Below, piece after piece: positions 26,789 to 36,243 of a stretch of DNA of 64,000 bases (positions are counted from its first letter, which is position 1; every line of letters begins with the position of its first letter). The stretch is from contig SVPG01000003.1 in NCBI GenBank assembly GCA_015065975.1, positions 40,583 through 104,582 of the forward strand, read 5' to 3'. The translations under genes and the position numbers were made by a program. The notes below the pieces were generated by a model. It saw nothing but the letters and a program-made list of their open reading frames with translations. It made no database searches and had not been told where the DNA came from. The stretch is from Oscillospiraceae bacterium. GTDB lineage: Bacteria > Bacillota > Clostridia > Oscillospirales > Acutalibacteraceae.

Positions 26789-28351
26789 TCACATAACTTT
26801 AACGGCTGTCTTTTCGACCTCAAACGCACCGACATATCTTTCAAGGAATCTGTTAAAACCGTCAATATCGTTTTTGTCTGCGACAAGCGTGGAGGATTTT
26901 GCATCGCGGAACACCTTGTTGTCAAGATAATCCTCGAGGCTCTCCCCTTCGTCCTTCCAAAGCATATAAGCACACAGCAGCGCCATACCGTACGGGCCGC
27001 CTTCGCCAGCTGTTTCCATTACCGAAACAGCTGCACCCACCGCTGCGGAAAGAAGGTTCTGACCGACGATCGGGGTTTTGAAATAGCCGCCGTGACCGTA
27101 GAGCTTATCGACTCTGACATTCTCTTCCTTTGTGAGGATATCGAGTCCTATCTTGAGCGTGGCAAGAGCCGAAAGCAGATGAGTACGCATAAAGTTGGCA
27201 AGAGTGAACGAGCAATTCGGGTAACGTGCAAAGACGGGTCTTCCCTCATCGAGGTCTGTAACGCCTTCGCCAGAGAAATAGTTATATGAAAGCAGCCCGC
27301 CGCAGTCGGCGTCGCCCTCGAGTGCTTTATTGAAAAGCATTGTATAAAGCGCTCCTTTATCCTGCACAGCACCGATAGCCTCTGCAAACTGTGCAAAAAG
27401 CCCCACCCAGGCATTGATGTCGGAGGTGCAGTTATTGCAGTGAACCATAGCAACAGGGAGACCTGCGGGAGTTGTTACCATGTCTATCTCACGGTGAACG
27501 CCGAGTTCATGGTCGGCAACCAGCATCGCAAAATCCGATGTACCTGCAGAAACATTACCTGTTCCCACTCTTACGGAATTTGTCGCTGCCATACCTGTTC
27601 CCGCGTCACCCTCGCAGGGAGCTACGGGAATGCCCGCCTTGAGTACACCCGTGGGATCGAGGAAATTCGCACCCGATTCGGTCAGGGTACCGCCGCACAC
27701 TCCTGCAGGAAGAACCTTCGGCAGAATGTCGCGAAGCTTCCAGTCAAAACCGATCAGCGAATCAAACTTATCGATCATTGTCTGATTGTAATCGAGTGCT
27801 GCGCTGTCTATCGGGAACATTCCCGACGCCTCGCCCACTCCCATAACCTTCTCGCCCGTAAGCTGCCAATGAATGTAGCCTGCGAGAGTGGTAAGAAACG
27901 CGATATCCTCCACATGATCTTCGCCGTTGAGTATTGCCTGATAAAGATGTGCTATACTCCATCTCTGCGGAATATTGAACCCGAACAGATCGGAAAGCTT
28001 CTGCGCCGCCTCACCTGTTATCGTGTTGCGCCATGTGCGGAACTCGGCAAGCTGGTTTCCGTCCTTATCAAAGGGCAGGTATCCGTGCATCATCGCCGAA
28101 ACGCCAATAGCTCCGACAGTTGTGAGTTCGGTCGAAAACTCGGCTTTCACCGCAGCCGCAAGATCGGCATAGCAGGCACGCACTCCTTTATGGACCTCGT
28201 CCATCGCATATGTCCAGATACCGTCTTCGGTGAGCCTGTTTTCCCACTCGTAGCTGCCGGACGCAACCGGTATATGATTGTCGTCCAGCAGTACAGCCTT
28301 TATTCTTGTAGAGCCAAGCTCTATTCCGATTACTGAATTTTTGAGATTCAT
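26789..28351 (-). CDS. araB: FGGY-family ribulokinase-like carbohydrate kinase
   Basis: A 520-residue two-domain FGGY kinase. It has [17 protein letters not shown] (phosphate-1 loop), [11 protein letters not shown] with sugar-contacting residues, [31 protein letters not shown] (adenosine/phosphate-2), and [23 protein letters not shown] near the end. Its sequence departs from classical E. coli/Bacillus AraB. Position between araA and araD makes phosphorylation of L-ribulose the most likely role. It starts ten bases after araA. Confidence 0.88.
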   Translation of the reverse strand: MNLKNSVIGIELGSTRIKAVLLDDNHIPVASGSYEWENRLTEDGIWTYAMDEVHKGVRACYADLAAAVKAEFSTELTTVGAIGVSAMMHGYLPFDKDGNQLAEFRTWRNTITGEAAQKLSDLFGFNIPQRWSIAHLYQAILNGEDHVEDIAFLTTLAGYIHWQLTGEKVMGVGEASGMFPIDSAALDYNQTMIDKFDSLIGFDWKLRDILPKVLPAGVCGGTLTESGANFLDPTGVLKAGIPVAPCEGDAGTGMAATNSVRVGTGNVSAGTSDFAMLVADHELGVHREIDMVTTPAGLPVAMVHCNNCTSDINAWVGLFAQFAEAIGAVQDKGALYTMLFNKALEGDADCGGLLSYNYFSGEGVTDLDEGRPVFARYPNCSFTLANFMRTHLLSALATLKIGLDILTKEENVRVDKLYGHGGYFKTPIVGQNLLSAAVGAAVSVMETAGEGGPYGMALLCAYMLWKDEGESLEDYLDNKVFRDAKSSTLVADKNDIDGFNRFLERYVGAFEVEKTAVKVM

Positions 28352-28361
28352 ATTATCACCT

Positions 28362-29828
28362 TTATTTCAGTTTCCAGATAAGATCCTTTACAAGAAGCTC
28401 TTCTTCGAGCTTTTCCGGAGTGGTATCCTTTGTGATGTGGATAAATTCGATATCCATCATTCTTGCCCAGTCACGCATCTGCTCTGCGGTAACGTCGTAG
28501 GAAAGCACTGTGTGGTGTGCACCGCCTGCCGTTATCCAGCACTCAACGCCCGTTGTGAGATCGGGCATTGCCTTCCACATGACACGTGCAACGGGAAGAT
28601 TGGGCATTTCCATAATGGGCTTTACACAGACTATATCCTGGCAGATAAGGCGCAGACGTCCGCCCATATCGATAAGGCTGACAACGATAGCGTCACCTTC
28701 CTTGCCTTCAAAGACAAGACGTGCGGGATCCTTTTCGTTCATACCAATACCGAGGTGATGTGTTTCGATTCTGGGCTTGGTTGCCGAAAGGCTCGGACAG
28801 ACCTCAAGCATATGTGCGCCGAGGCTGTATTCCTGACCTTCGACGAGGTGATATGTATAATCCTCCATAAACGCGGAGGCACCGTTGCCGTTTTCGCCCA
28901 TAGCCTTCATTATGGCTGTCATTGCGGAAACCTTCCAGTCGCCTTCGCCGCCGTAGCCGTAGCCGAGAGACATGAGGTGCTGAGATGCAAGGCCCGGAAG
29001 CTGTTCCATTCCGTAAAGATCCTGGAATGTATTCGAGAACGCCATACAGCCTTCGCTGTCGAGCATCTTCTTTATTGCGATCTCTTCTCTCGCCTGATAA
29101 CGGATAGCATCGATATTATCGGTTGCTACATCGTAGCTTTCGAGATAGCTGTTCATAAGCTGTGCGATCTCTTCATCCGTTACGGCATTCATCTCTTTCA
29201 CAAGATCGCCGACTGCCCATGTATTTACCTGCCAGCCGAGCTTTGTCTGTGCTTCGACCTTGTCGCCTTCGGTAACAGCGACTTCACGCATATTGTCACC
29301 AAAGCGCATAACGCGCATATTCTTTGAAACATCAACGCCGACAGCAGCCTTCATCCAGTCGCCGAGACGCTTATGAACGCCTGCGTCCTTCCAGTAACCT
29401 GCGATGACCTTGCGCGCAAGACGCAGACGGGCTCCGATAAATCCGTGCTCGCGGTCGCCGTGAGCTGCCTGATTGAGGTTCATAAAATCCATATCGATCT
29501 CTTCATTCGGGATCTCAAGATTATACTGTGTTGCAAGGTGGCAATAGGGCTTCTGCAGTGCTGCGAGTCCGTTTATCCACATCTTGCTCGGAGAAAATGT
29601 ATGGCACCATGTGATAATACCCATACATTCGTCATTATAGTTTGCCTCTTTGATAACCTCAGCTATCTCGGCATTGGATTTTGCTGTTACTTTATATACA
29701 AGAGGATACGGCAGCGTCTTGCTCATTTCGGCAGCCATTTCCTTTGCACGTTCATCTACGGTTTCGAGGACTTCCGGACCGTAAAGGGACTGGGAGCCGA
29801 CAACAAACCAAAATTCACGTTTTTTCAT
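28362..29828 (-). CDS. araA: L-arabinose isomerase
   Basis: A 488-residue enzyme interconverting L-arabinose and L-ribulose with Mn2+. Hallmarks: [16 protein letters not shown] at the start, [53 protein letters not shown] and [23 protein letters not shown] with the metal-binding His and Glu positions. The ATG at 29828 is chosen over a longer frame because GAGGTCTTT precedes it and MKKREFWFV is the family start. Confidence 0.97.
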   Translation of the reverse strand: MKKREFWFVVGSQSLYGPEVLETVDERAKEMAAEMSKTLPYPLVYKVTAKSNAEIAEVIKEANYNDECMGIITWCHTFSPSKMWINGLAALQKPYCHLATQYNLEIPNEEIDMDFMNLNQAAHGDREHGFIGARLRLARKVIAGYWKDAGVHKRLGDWMKAAVGVDVSKNMRVMRFGDNMREVAVTEGDKVEAQTKLGWQVNTWAVGDLVKEMNAVTDEEIAQLMNSYLESYDVATDNIDAIRYQAREEIAIKKMLDSEGCMAFSNTFQDLYGMEQLPGLASQHLMSLGYGYGGEGDWKVSAMTAIMKAMGENGNGASAFMEDYTYHLVEGQEYSLGAHMLEVCPSLSATKPRIETHHLGIGMNEKDPARLVFEGKEGDAIVVSLIDMGGRLRLICQDIVCVKPIMEMPNLPVARVMWKAMPDLTTGVECWITAGGAHHTVLSYDVTAEQMRDWARMMDIEFIHITKDTTPEKLEEELLVKDLIWKLK

Positions 29829-29854
29829 AAAGACCTCCTGATTATAGGCACTTA

Positions 29855-30907
29855 TCAAGCCTTATTCTTGTTTTTACGGGAAAGAACGATACTCTGGATG
29901 AGCAGGAAGAGGCATATCATACCGGCAACGGTGATATTTGTCCACCACGCCTCATCGAGACCGAGAGAGGATACGATATTCTTTATCGTATTGAGAGACA
30001 GAACTCCGAACAGTGTACCGACTATATTGCCGACACCGCCCGTAAGCATCGTTCCGCCTATGATAGACGATGCGATTGCGTTCATTTCCGCGCCGCTTGC
30101 GTGGGACGGAGATCCCGAACCGACATGGAGGAAGTAGACAAATCCGCCTATACCTGCGAGAAGGCTGCAGAGCATATGGGACATGAACTTTGTACGCTTT
30201 ACGTTTATGCCGAGCATATTTGCACTGTGGCTGTTGCCGCCGACAGCGTAGAAGCTGCGTCCGAGCTTTGTCCAGCGAAGAAGTGCAAAGAGTGCCACCA
30301 CGAGAACAAGCGCGACTATAACGCCGATCTCAACATACGCGGGAACATATTTTCCTATCTTATTGATGGAGCCCATTCCCGGAACATAGATTCTTGTATT
30401 CTTGAGTTCCTGGAATCCTTCGTGAACGACGTTGAACTGGGTTGCGTTTACGATCGTTGTCATACCCTTTGCAAAGAACATTCCCGCGAGGGTAACGATA
30501 AAGGGCTGTATCTCGAGATAGGACACAAGGAAACCCTGAACCAGACCGAACAGAAGACCTATCATAAGCGCGAGAAGGAACGCTGTCAGGACATTTCCTC
30601 CGTTGTGGTCGAGATGAACTGCACAGCTCATACATACGAGAGCCGTAACCTGACCGACGGAAATATCGATTCCGCCCGATATCATAACGATGCTCATTCC
30701 GCAGGAGAGTATTATAAGCGCTGCATTATCGTTGAGAATATTGAAAAATGCCTGCGGCTTGAGAAATCCTGAACCGAGAAATACAATCGCACTTATATAC
30801 ATTATGAAGAATACGCTTATAGTGATTATCAGAAGCAAATTTGTATCCGAAAGAGCATTTCTCGATTTGAGTTCCGATTTACCGTTTGAAAGTTTTTTGA
30901 GAAACAT
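29855..30907 (-). CDS. sugar ABC transporter permease (YjfF/RbsC type)
   Basis: A 350-residue permease with about ten membrane helices: ISGGIDISVGQVTALVCM, the RbsC-like N-terminal block, and SHASGAEMNAIASSIIGGTMLTGGVGNIVGTLFG, the cytoplasmic EAA-like loop contacting the ATPase. It is the second permease of a heterodimeric pair, as in the YtfT/YjfF furanose importer. RBS GGAGG lies inside the previous gene's end; the genes are one base apart. Confidence 0.92.
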   Translation of the reverse strand: MFLKKLSNGKSELKSRNALSDTNLLLIITISVFFIMYISAIVFLGSGFLKPQAFFNILNDNAALIILSCGMSIVMISGGIDISVGQVTALVCMSCAVHLDHNGGNVLTAFLLALMIGLLFGLVQGFLVSYLEIQPFIVTLAGMFFAKGMTTIVNATQFNVVHEGFQELKNTRIYVPGMGSINKIGKYVPAYVEIGVIVALVLVVALFALLRWTKLGRSFYAVGGNSHSANMLGINVKRTKFMSHMLCSLLAGIGGFVYFLHVGSGSPSHASGAEMNAIASSIIGGTMLTGGVGNIVGTLFGVLSLNTIKNIVSSLGLDEAWWTNITVAGMICLFLLIQSIVLSRKNKNKA

Positions 30908-30908
30908 C

Positions 30909-32033
30909 TTAATTTGCCTCCTTTGCTGCTTTCTTGGGTGCGATCGTCTTCCAGAGCTTCGACAGCTTTTCTCTTACTATCGGAGCGCTTAGAACGACCA
31001 GTATGATGACAACTATCGCCTTGTATGCGGGAAGTGCCGCGCTGTCTACATTGAACTTGAAGAGTGTTGTTGTGAGGAACTGGATAACATATGCGCCGAG
31101 GATTGATGCCGGCATATTGAACTTACCGCCGCTCAGTGCGTTTCCGCCGAGGGCAACCGCAAGAATCGCGTCCATTTCGATGTCCTTTGCAACAACGGAG
31201 TAGTTTATGCTGGACAGACGGCTTACCTTTATAAAGCCCGAAACGGCAACGCACAGTCCGAGAATAACGTATGTGAGGAACTTTATAAACGCAGGATCTA
31301 TACCGTTAAGACGTGAGGAATGCGAGTTGATGCCGACCGCCTGTGTGTAAAGACCGAGGTTTGTGAATTTCAGCACAAGCGCTATCACAATCATACATGC
31401 TATCGCCAGAAAAACAGGTGTCGGTACGGGTACGCCGGGAATGAAGTTTCCGTAGTATCCGAAGCTCGGATCCTTTATAACGGGAAGTTCGTTGTTGTTT
31501 ATCCATGCTGCGATGGAGCGTCCTGCCGTGAAAAGTATGAGTGTTGCGACCATCGGCTGTATCTTGAAGTAAGCAACGAGAGCACCGTTGAACGCTCCGA
31601 AAAGCATCGACACGACACAGCACACAAGGAAAGCTACGATGATCGGAGCCTGCAGGGTTTCGGGACGCGAGTCGGTTCCGCAAAGCACGCGAAGCATAAC
31701 GCTGCCTGCGATAGCTATTGTTGCGCCGACACTGATGTCCTGTCCGCCCGAAGCTGCGGTAACAAGCGTCATACCGATAGCAAGAATTGCGAGCTCGGAC
31801 GCATTGTCGAGAATCGTGATAAGGTATCCCGAAAAGACGGGGTCGCCTGCGCTGTTCTTTGAAAGAGTGATTTCAAAGAAGGACGGATCAACTATAAGAT
31901 TGAATATAACAAGGATAAGAAGCGCGGCAATCGGTATAAATATCTGCTTCTTTACAAGTCCGAGCATAAAATTGCCTGCCTTCTTTGCCGATCCTTTTAT
32001 ATCATCGACGGTGATATTCTTCAATGCAGTCAT
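30909..32033 (-). CDS. sugar ABC transporter permease (YtfT type)
   Basis: A 374-residue permease: TAASGGQDISVGATIAIAGSVML and SVVAKDIEMDAILAVALGGNALSGGKFNMPASILGAY, the two conserved blocks of ribose/galactofuranose-type permeases. Its start overlaps the ATPase stop by one base (TAATG). A basic Lys-rich tail (TIAPKKAAKEA) lies at the C-terminus. With the following permease it should form the membrane channel. Confidence 0.92.
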   Translation of the reverse strand: MTALKNITVDDIKGSAKKAGNFMLGLVKKQIFIPIAALLILVIFNLIVDPSFFEITLSKNSAGDPVFSGYLITILDNASELAILAIGMTLVTAASGGQDISVGATIAIAGSVMLRVLCGTDSRPETLQAPIIVAFLVCCVVSMLFGAFNGALVAYFKIQPMVATLILFTAGRSIAAWINNNELPVIKDPSFGYYGNFIPGVPVPTPVFLAIACMIVIALVLKFTNLGLYTQAVGINSHSSRLNGIDPAFIKFLTYVILGLCVAVSGFIKVSRLSSINYSVVAKDIEMDAILAVALGGNALSGGKFNMPASILGAYVIQFLTTTLFKFNVDSAALPAYKAIVVIILVVLSAPIVREKLSKLWKTIAPKKAAKEAN

Positions 32034-33550
32034 TATTGCTCTTCACCTCCTGCAATTGTTGCCATTATCTTCTTCTGAGTGAGATCTTCACCGCTCAGCT
32101 CTGCAACAACCTTGCGGTCGCGCATTACAACAAGCCGTGAACAGGTTCGCAGCATTTCATCAATCTCAGAAGATATGAATGTTATACTCTTGCCTTCTGC
32201 TGCGAGTTTGAGGACAAGTTTCTGAATTTCGATCTTGGTTCCGATGTCGATACCTCTTGTCGGCTCGTCAAGGATAAGATAGACGGGGTTCGCCAGCAGC
32301 CAGCGTGCCAGAATTACCTTCTGCTGGTTGCCGCCGGAAAGAGAGTTTATCGGCGTATCGGACGAAGCTGTCTTGATATCGAGGAGCTTGATATACTCAT
32401 CGGCAAAAGCCTCAGCCTGAGCACGAGTGAAGGGTCTGAAGAAGCCTTTCATTACCTGCAGTGCAAGAATGATATTGTCTCTGACCGACAGGTCTCCGAC
32501 AATACCGTCACGCTTGCGGTCTTCGGGAAGATAGCTTATGCCGTTCTTCATTGCGTCGAGCGGCTTATTGATTCGCACCTTCCTGCCGTTCATCATGACC
32601 TTGCCGCCGGTAACCTTATCAGCACCGAAAATAGCACGGACGCATTCGCTTCGGCCCGAGCCGAGAAGTCCCGTAAAGCCGTTGACCTCACCTTTATGTA
32701 TCGTAAAGTCAAACGGGCTTATGCCTGCATTGCTCACGAGCTGATCTGCTTCAAAAACGCAGGCCTCATTTTCGTCGATTTCATAGGTTTCGCTCTCGCT
32801 CTTTATGTCGGAAAGGTCATCAAGCTCCTTGCCGAGCATCTTCGATACGAGCATAACTCTCGGAAGATCTTCTATTACATATTCGCCGACCAGCTTACCG
32901 TCGCGAAGAACGGTAATTCTGTCGCATACTTCGTACACCTGATCGAGGAAGTGTGTGACGAATACTATTCCGACGCCCTTCGCCTTGAGATCGAGCATCA
33001 GCTTGAACAGTTTTGCAACTTCCTGCTCATCAAGAGAGGATGTCGGCTCGTCAAGTATAAGAACTTTACACTCCATATCGACAGCTCTTGCAATGGCTAC
33101 CATCTGCTGAACGGCGATCGAGCAGCTTCCGAGCTGCTGTGTCGGCGATGCGGGGATAGCCAGCGAATCGAGCAGTTTCTGGGCATCTGCATTCATCTTC
33201 TTCCAGTTGGTCAGAGCGCCCTTTGTTCTTCCAATATACATATTCTCTGCAACGGTGAGGTTCGGGCAGAGAGTAATTTCCTGATAAACGGTACTGATGC
33301 CGTGTTTCTGGGCATCTTCCGGAGATTTCAACGTTATAGCCTTTTCGCGGCCTTTTATGTATATCTGACCGCCATCCTTGGGATAAACACCGGTCAGAAC
33401 CTTTATAAGTGTGGATTTACCGGCTCCGTTTTCGCCCATCAGAGCGTGAATCTCACCCTCGCGAAGGGTAAAATCAACATTCTCGAGAGCCCGGACACCG
33501 GGGAAATACTTGCAAATGCCGCGCATTTCCAATACTGCGCCTTCCTGCAT
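32033..33550 (-). CDS. sugar ABC transporter ATP-binding protein (YtfR/MglA type)
   Basis: A 505-residue double ATPase. Domain 1: Walker A GENGAGKSTLIKVLTGVYP, signature-like LGSCSIAVQQMVAIARAV, Walker B KVLILDEPTSSLD. Domain 2: degenerate GLLGSGRSE loop and LSGGNQQKVILARWLL with YLILDEPTRGID. The degenerate second Walker A is typical of the CUT2 class. It powers pentose or furanose uptake. A 138-base gap with a stem-loop separates it from the binding-protein gene. Confidence 0.94.
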   Translation of the reverse strand: MQEGAVLEMRGICKYFPGVRALENVDFTLREGEIHALMGENGAGKSTLIKVLTGVYPKDGGQIYIKGREKAITLKSPEDAQKHGISTVYQEITLCPNLTVAENMYIGRTKGALTNWKKMNADAQKLLDSLAIPASPTQQLGSCSIAVQQMVAIARAVDMECKVLILDEPTSSLDEQEVAKLFKLMLDLKAKGVGIVFVTHFLDQVYEVCDRITVLRDGKLVGEYVIEDLPRVMLVSKMLGKELDDLSDIKSESETYEIDENEACVFEADQLVSNAGISPFDFTIHKGEVNGFTGLLGSGRSECVRAIFGADKVTGGKVMMNGRKVRINKPLDAMKNGISYLPEDRKRDGIVGDLSVRDNIILALQVMKGFFRPFTRAQAEAFADEYIKLLDIKTASSDTPINSLSGGNQQKVILARWLLANPVYLILDEPTRGIDIGTKIEIQKLVLKLAAEGKSITFISSEIDEMLRTCSRLVVMRDRKVVAELSGEDLTQKKIMATIAGGEEQ

Positions 33551-33591
33551 AGAATCAACGCCTCCCGTATAACCAAGTTATTATAAAAATC

Positions 33592-33643
33592 AAGCGCGGT
33601 GCGGATACAAGGATATACAATCCGTGTATACCGTACCGCGCAG
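33592..33643 (-). promoter_or_regulatory. stem-loop between binding-protein and ATPase genes (attenuator-like)
   Basis: GCGCGGT (33594-33600) pairs with ACCGCGC (33635-33641), and the inner arms (about 33601-33609 and 33626-33634) pair imperfectly; on the minus strand a T-rich stretch follows. Such intergenic stems commonly lower expression of the downstream ATPase and permeases relative to the binding protein, by partial termination or by protecting the upstream mRNA. Confidence 0.6.
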
Positions 33644-33688
33644 TCTACATACTATCTGTCAATCAGATAAACCGTGAATAAGAATCAA

Positions 33689-34660
33689 TTAGATGCCGTA
33701 CTTGTCAACGTCTTCCTGAGTGATGGTGGAAGCATCGAAGCCCTTTTCTTCCATGATGACTACCTTCTCAGCAGGAGCCTTGCCATTCTCAAGATCCTTG
33801 ATGATGGTGTCGATGTAGGAAGCCTGGAAGGGGTTGCACTGACCGTCATAGTTCCAGTTGCCTGCGAGGAGCTCTTCAAGTGCCCACTTGTTGCAGTCGA
33901 AGCCCATAACGATGACGTCCTTGCCAACACCGTGGGAGATGTTTGCCTTATCGAGAGCTGCAACAGCGCCCTTAGCCATATCGTCGTTCTCAGCATAGAT
34001 TACGTTGAACTCTTCGCCGGAATCGATAACAGCCTGAACGATCTGCTGTGCGGTCTCTGCGTTCCACTCAGCGGTCTGCTGGGTAACGAGAGTCCAGTTG
34101 TCCTCTGCAGCTACCATATCATCGAGAGCGCCTGTACGGCCGATCTGTGCAGCAGAACCCATAACGCCCTGAATGTGGATAACCTTGTACTCGTCGAGGC
34201 CCTGGCCTGCAAGCCAGTTAACAGCGGTCTCGCCCTCGAGTGCCATGTCGGAAACGATGGATGCCTCATAAAGGCTCTCGTCAGCGTCGATGGTGCGGTC
34301 GAAGAGGATAACTCTGATGCCTGCATCCTGTGCATCCTTAAGAACAGAATCCCAACCGGATGTGCCTGCTGCAGAGATGAGGAGATAGTCAACCTCGTCC
34401 TGGATGAACTTCTGAGCGAAAGCGATCTGCTCGTCGTTCTTGAGGCTGTATGCGAAAGATGCATCGTAGCCGTTCTCTTCTGTGAATGTTTCCTTCATGT
34501 CCTTGTCGTTAGCTGTACGGTAACCGGATTCGTTGGGATCGTTGTTGATGATACCAACCTTGATGAGTCCGTCGTCCTCATCAGCTGCAGGCTGTGCACA
34601 AGCAGCGAATGCGAAGACTACCATGAGCATTGCGAGAATGAGTGCCAAATACTTTTTCAT
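33689..34660 (-). CDS. sugar-binding lipoprotein (YtfQ-like)
   Basis: A 323-residue CUT2 solute-binding protein. Signal peptide with lipobox AFAAC (Cys21), then an acidic linker and two Rossmann-like lobes: VGIINNDPNESGYRTANDKD, GTSGWDSVLKDAQDAGIRVILFDRTI, VIYAENDDMAKGAVAALDKA and IVMGFDCNKWALEELLAGNWN. The pattern resembles the E. coli galactofuranose binder YtfQ; araA/araD downstream suggest arabinose or arabinofuranose instead. The ATG at 34660 follows AAAGAGG. First gene of the operon, presumably the most expressed. Confidence 0.93.
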   Translation of the reverse strand: MKKYLALILAMLMVVFAFAACAQPAADEDDGLIKVGIINNDPNESGYRTANDKDMKETFTEENGYDASFAYSLKNDEQIAFAQKFIQDEVDYLLISAAGTSGWDSVLKDAQDAGIRVILFDRTIDADESLYEASIVSDMALEGETAVNWLAGQGLDEYKVIHIQGVMGSAAQIGRTGALDDMVAAEDNWTLVTQQTAEWNAETAQQIVQAVIDSGEEFNVIYAENDDMAKGAVAALDKANISHGVGKDVIVMGFDCNKWALEELLAGNWNYDGQCNPFQASYIDTIIKDLENGKAPAEKVVIMEEKGFDASTITQEDVDKYGI

Positions 34661-35117
34661 GACTTTACCTCTTTTTCTAAAAATTTCGATCGCAGTTCCT
34701 GCGTCGTTGGGCACATTCTAACACCGCGAAAAAAGGCTGTCAACGCTTTGTCAGAGCCAAAAATCAAAACCGTTAATGTGAATAAATACAGCTTTTTGCT
34801 TCTCGGAAAGAAGCCGTACAACTCGCCTTGAGCCTACGTTTTGCTGCGTGTTTTTTTACGATTTTTTGTTTGAAATTTTACAATCGCGTTCTCTTCCCCA
34901 TCTCATTACCACCCATCAAAGTTCACATCAAACGTTCAAAACTCAAAAATCTTTTGATGTATATTTTTAACCTCAGTAATATTTTTAACTTGATTAAATA
35001 TGTGTTATGCTCTCCTTACAATAAGATTCAACAAAACCAAACAAAAAACGCATTTCTCGGTTTCGGGCAATATGTTATCCTTGTTATATACATAATATAT
35101 AAAGGCGGAACGATGCT
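34661..35117. other. 457-base divergent regulatory region between the ara operon and its regulator
   Basis: No gene is supported here. It holds the ara promoter (34715-34743), the word ACGCTTTGTC overlapping its -35 (34743-34752), and two direct copies of ATATTTTTAAC (34961-34971 and 34979-34989) in an AT-rich stretch towards the regulator gene. I found no perfect B. subtilis-type AraR operator. Confidence 0.6.
34715..34743 (-). promoter_or_regulatory. sigma-A promoter of the ara operon
   Basis: On the minus strand TTGACA (34738-34743), exactly 17 bases, TAGAAT (34715-34720); 55 bases before the binding-protein ATG. The cre-like word TGTCAACGCTTT on the plus strand overlaps the -35, where a repressor would block polymerase. 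Confidence 0.85.
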
Positions 35118-36182
35118 ATGGCGATAAGATACATAAGCATTGCAAAGGAACTTACCATAGAGATGCGGCTCATGCAGCAGTCGGGAATATCAAAGCTGCC
35201 CAGCGAGGCGGAGCTGTGCGGGAAGTACGGGTGCAGCAGACAGACCATACGGTCGGCCCTCTCCGTTCTCGAGCAAAAGGGACATATAGTCAAAAAGAGA
35301 GGCAGCGGCTCATACATCGCAAACCTCTCCGAAAATTTCAGCAGCGAGATTGCCGTTATAGTCCCCGACAGAAACGAATACATTTTTCCCGAGATCATAC
35401 GGGATCTTCAGAAGACGTTCTCCGAAAAGGGATACAGCATACGCTGTTACAACACCGACGGTCTCTTCCTCAACGAGCGGCGGATACTCCGTCAGCTTCT
35501 CGAAAAGCCGCCTGCGGGAATTATCATCGAGGCTCAGAACAACAGTCTCCCCTGCCACAACGAGGACCTTCTCAAAAAGCTTGAGAAGAACGATATACCT
35601 GTCGTTTATCTGCACTGTGCCTACGATTATCCGCTCAGCGCCGCTCGCGTAACGCAGGACAACTACGGCGGCTCATACAGCCTCGTTGAGCATCTTGCCG
35701 CAAAGGGGCACAAACGCATTGCGGGAATCATGAAATGCAACGATACCCGAGGCGTTGAGCGTTACGGCGGCTGCGTACAGGCAAGCCTCGATCTCGGTCT
35801 TGATTTCCGCGAGGATAATTATTTCTGGTTTTCCTCCGAGGACAGACGGCTTATGCTCGACAACAACGACACTCCGCTCAGGAATTTCATAAAATACTAT
35901 CTCGGTTCATGTACCGCCGTTATATGCTACAACGACGAAATCGCCTATCATCTCATACAGGTATTGTCAACAGCCGGCATAGACGTACCGAATAAGGTTG
36001 CAGTCGTCAGCTTCGACAACAGCTACTATTCGGAAATCGGCGATGTTAAAATAACCTCTCTGGGACACCCTGCACACGCCGCAGGAGAAACCGCCGCACG
36101 AAGCCTTATGAGTCTTATTGCGGGAAAACAGGTCGGCAGCATTCATTTGCCCTGGATAATAACAGAACGCAGCAGCGATTGA
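35118..36182 (+). CDS. GntR/LacI-type transcriptional regulator (AraR-like)
   Basis: A 354-residue regulator. N-terminal winged helix of the GntR family (about 1-70: KLPSEAELCGKYGCSRQTIRSALSVLEQKG, then KKRGSGSYI). C-terminal LacI/periplasmic-binding-type sensor (about 80-350: LEKPPAGIIIEAQNNS, DNYGGSYSLVEHLAAKGHKRIAGI, TAVICYNDEIAYHLIQVL, VSFDNSYYSEIGDVKITSL). This is the domain mix of B. subtilis AraR. Divergent to the arabinose operon, so it most likely represses it until L-arabinose binds. RBS AAAGGCGG precedes the ATG. Confidence 0.9.
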   Translation: MAIRYISIAKELTIEMRLMQQSGISKLPSEAELCGKYGCSRQTIRSALSVLEQKGHIVKKRGSGSYIANLSENFSSEIAVIVPDRNEYIFPEIIRDLQKTFSEKGYSIRCYNTDGLFLNERRILRQLLEKPPAGIIIEAQNNSLPCHNEDLLKKLEKNDIPVVYLHCAYDYPLSAARVTQDNYGGSYSLVEHLAAKGHKRIAGIMKCNDTRGVERYGGCVQASLDLGLDFREDNYFWFSSEDRRLMLDNNDTPLRNFIKYYLGSCTAVICYNDEIAYHLIQVLSTAGIDVPNKVAVVSFDNSYYSEIGDVKITSLGHPAHAAGETAARSLMSLIAGKQVGSIHLPWIITERSSD

Positions 36183-36200
36183 TTCTTTCTTCCGTACAGT

Positions 36201-36237
36201 AAAAAGCCACAGCCGTAAATCACGGCCGTGGCTTTTG
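36201..36237. terminator. bidirectional terminator between regulator and sensor operon
   Basis: AAAAGCCACAGCCGT (36202-36216) pairs with 36222-36236, one G-U pair, five-base loop, flanking A and T runs. It separates two convergent units. Confidence 0.88.
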
Positions 36238-36243
36238 CTGTTT

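Noticed and set aside
28278..29327. 349-codon antisense frame over araA and the end of araB
   Set aside because: Crosses two well-supported genes and shows Cys/His-rich shadow composition only.
34737..34752. A full catabolite-response (cre) element at the ara promoter
   Set aside because: One half fits well but the other half mismatches the consensus, so it is recorded only as a shared word, not as a proven cre site.
33674..34831. 385-codon open frame antisense to the sugar-binding lipoprotein gene
   Set aside because: It mirrors the codon pattern of the strongly supported minus-strand gene, has no family-like motif, and has no ribosome site.
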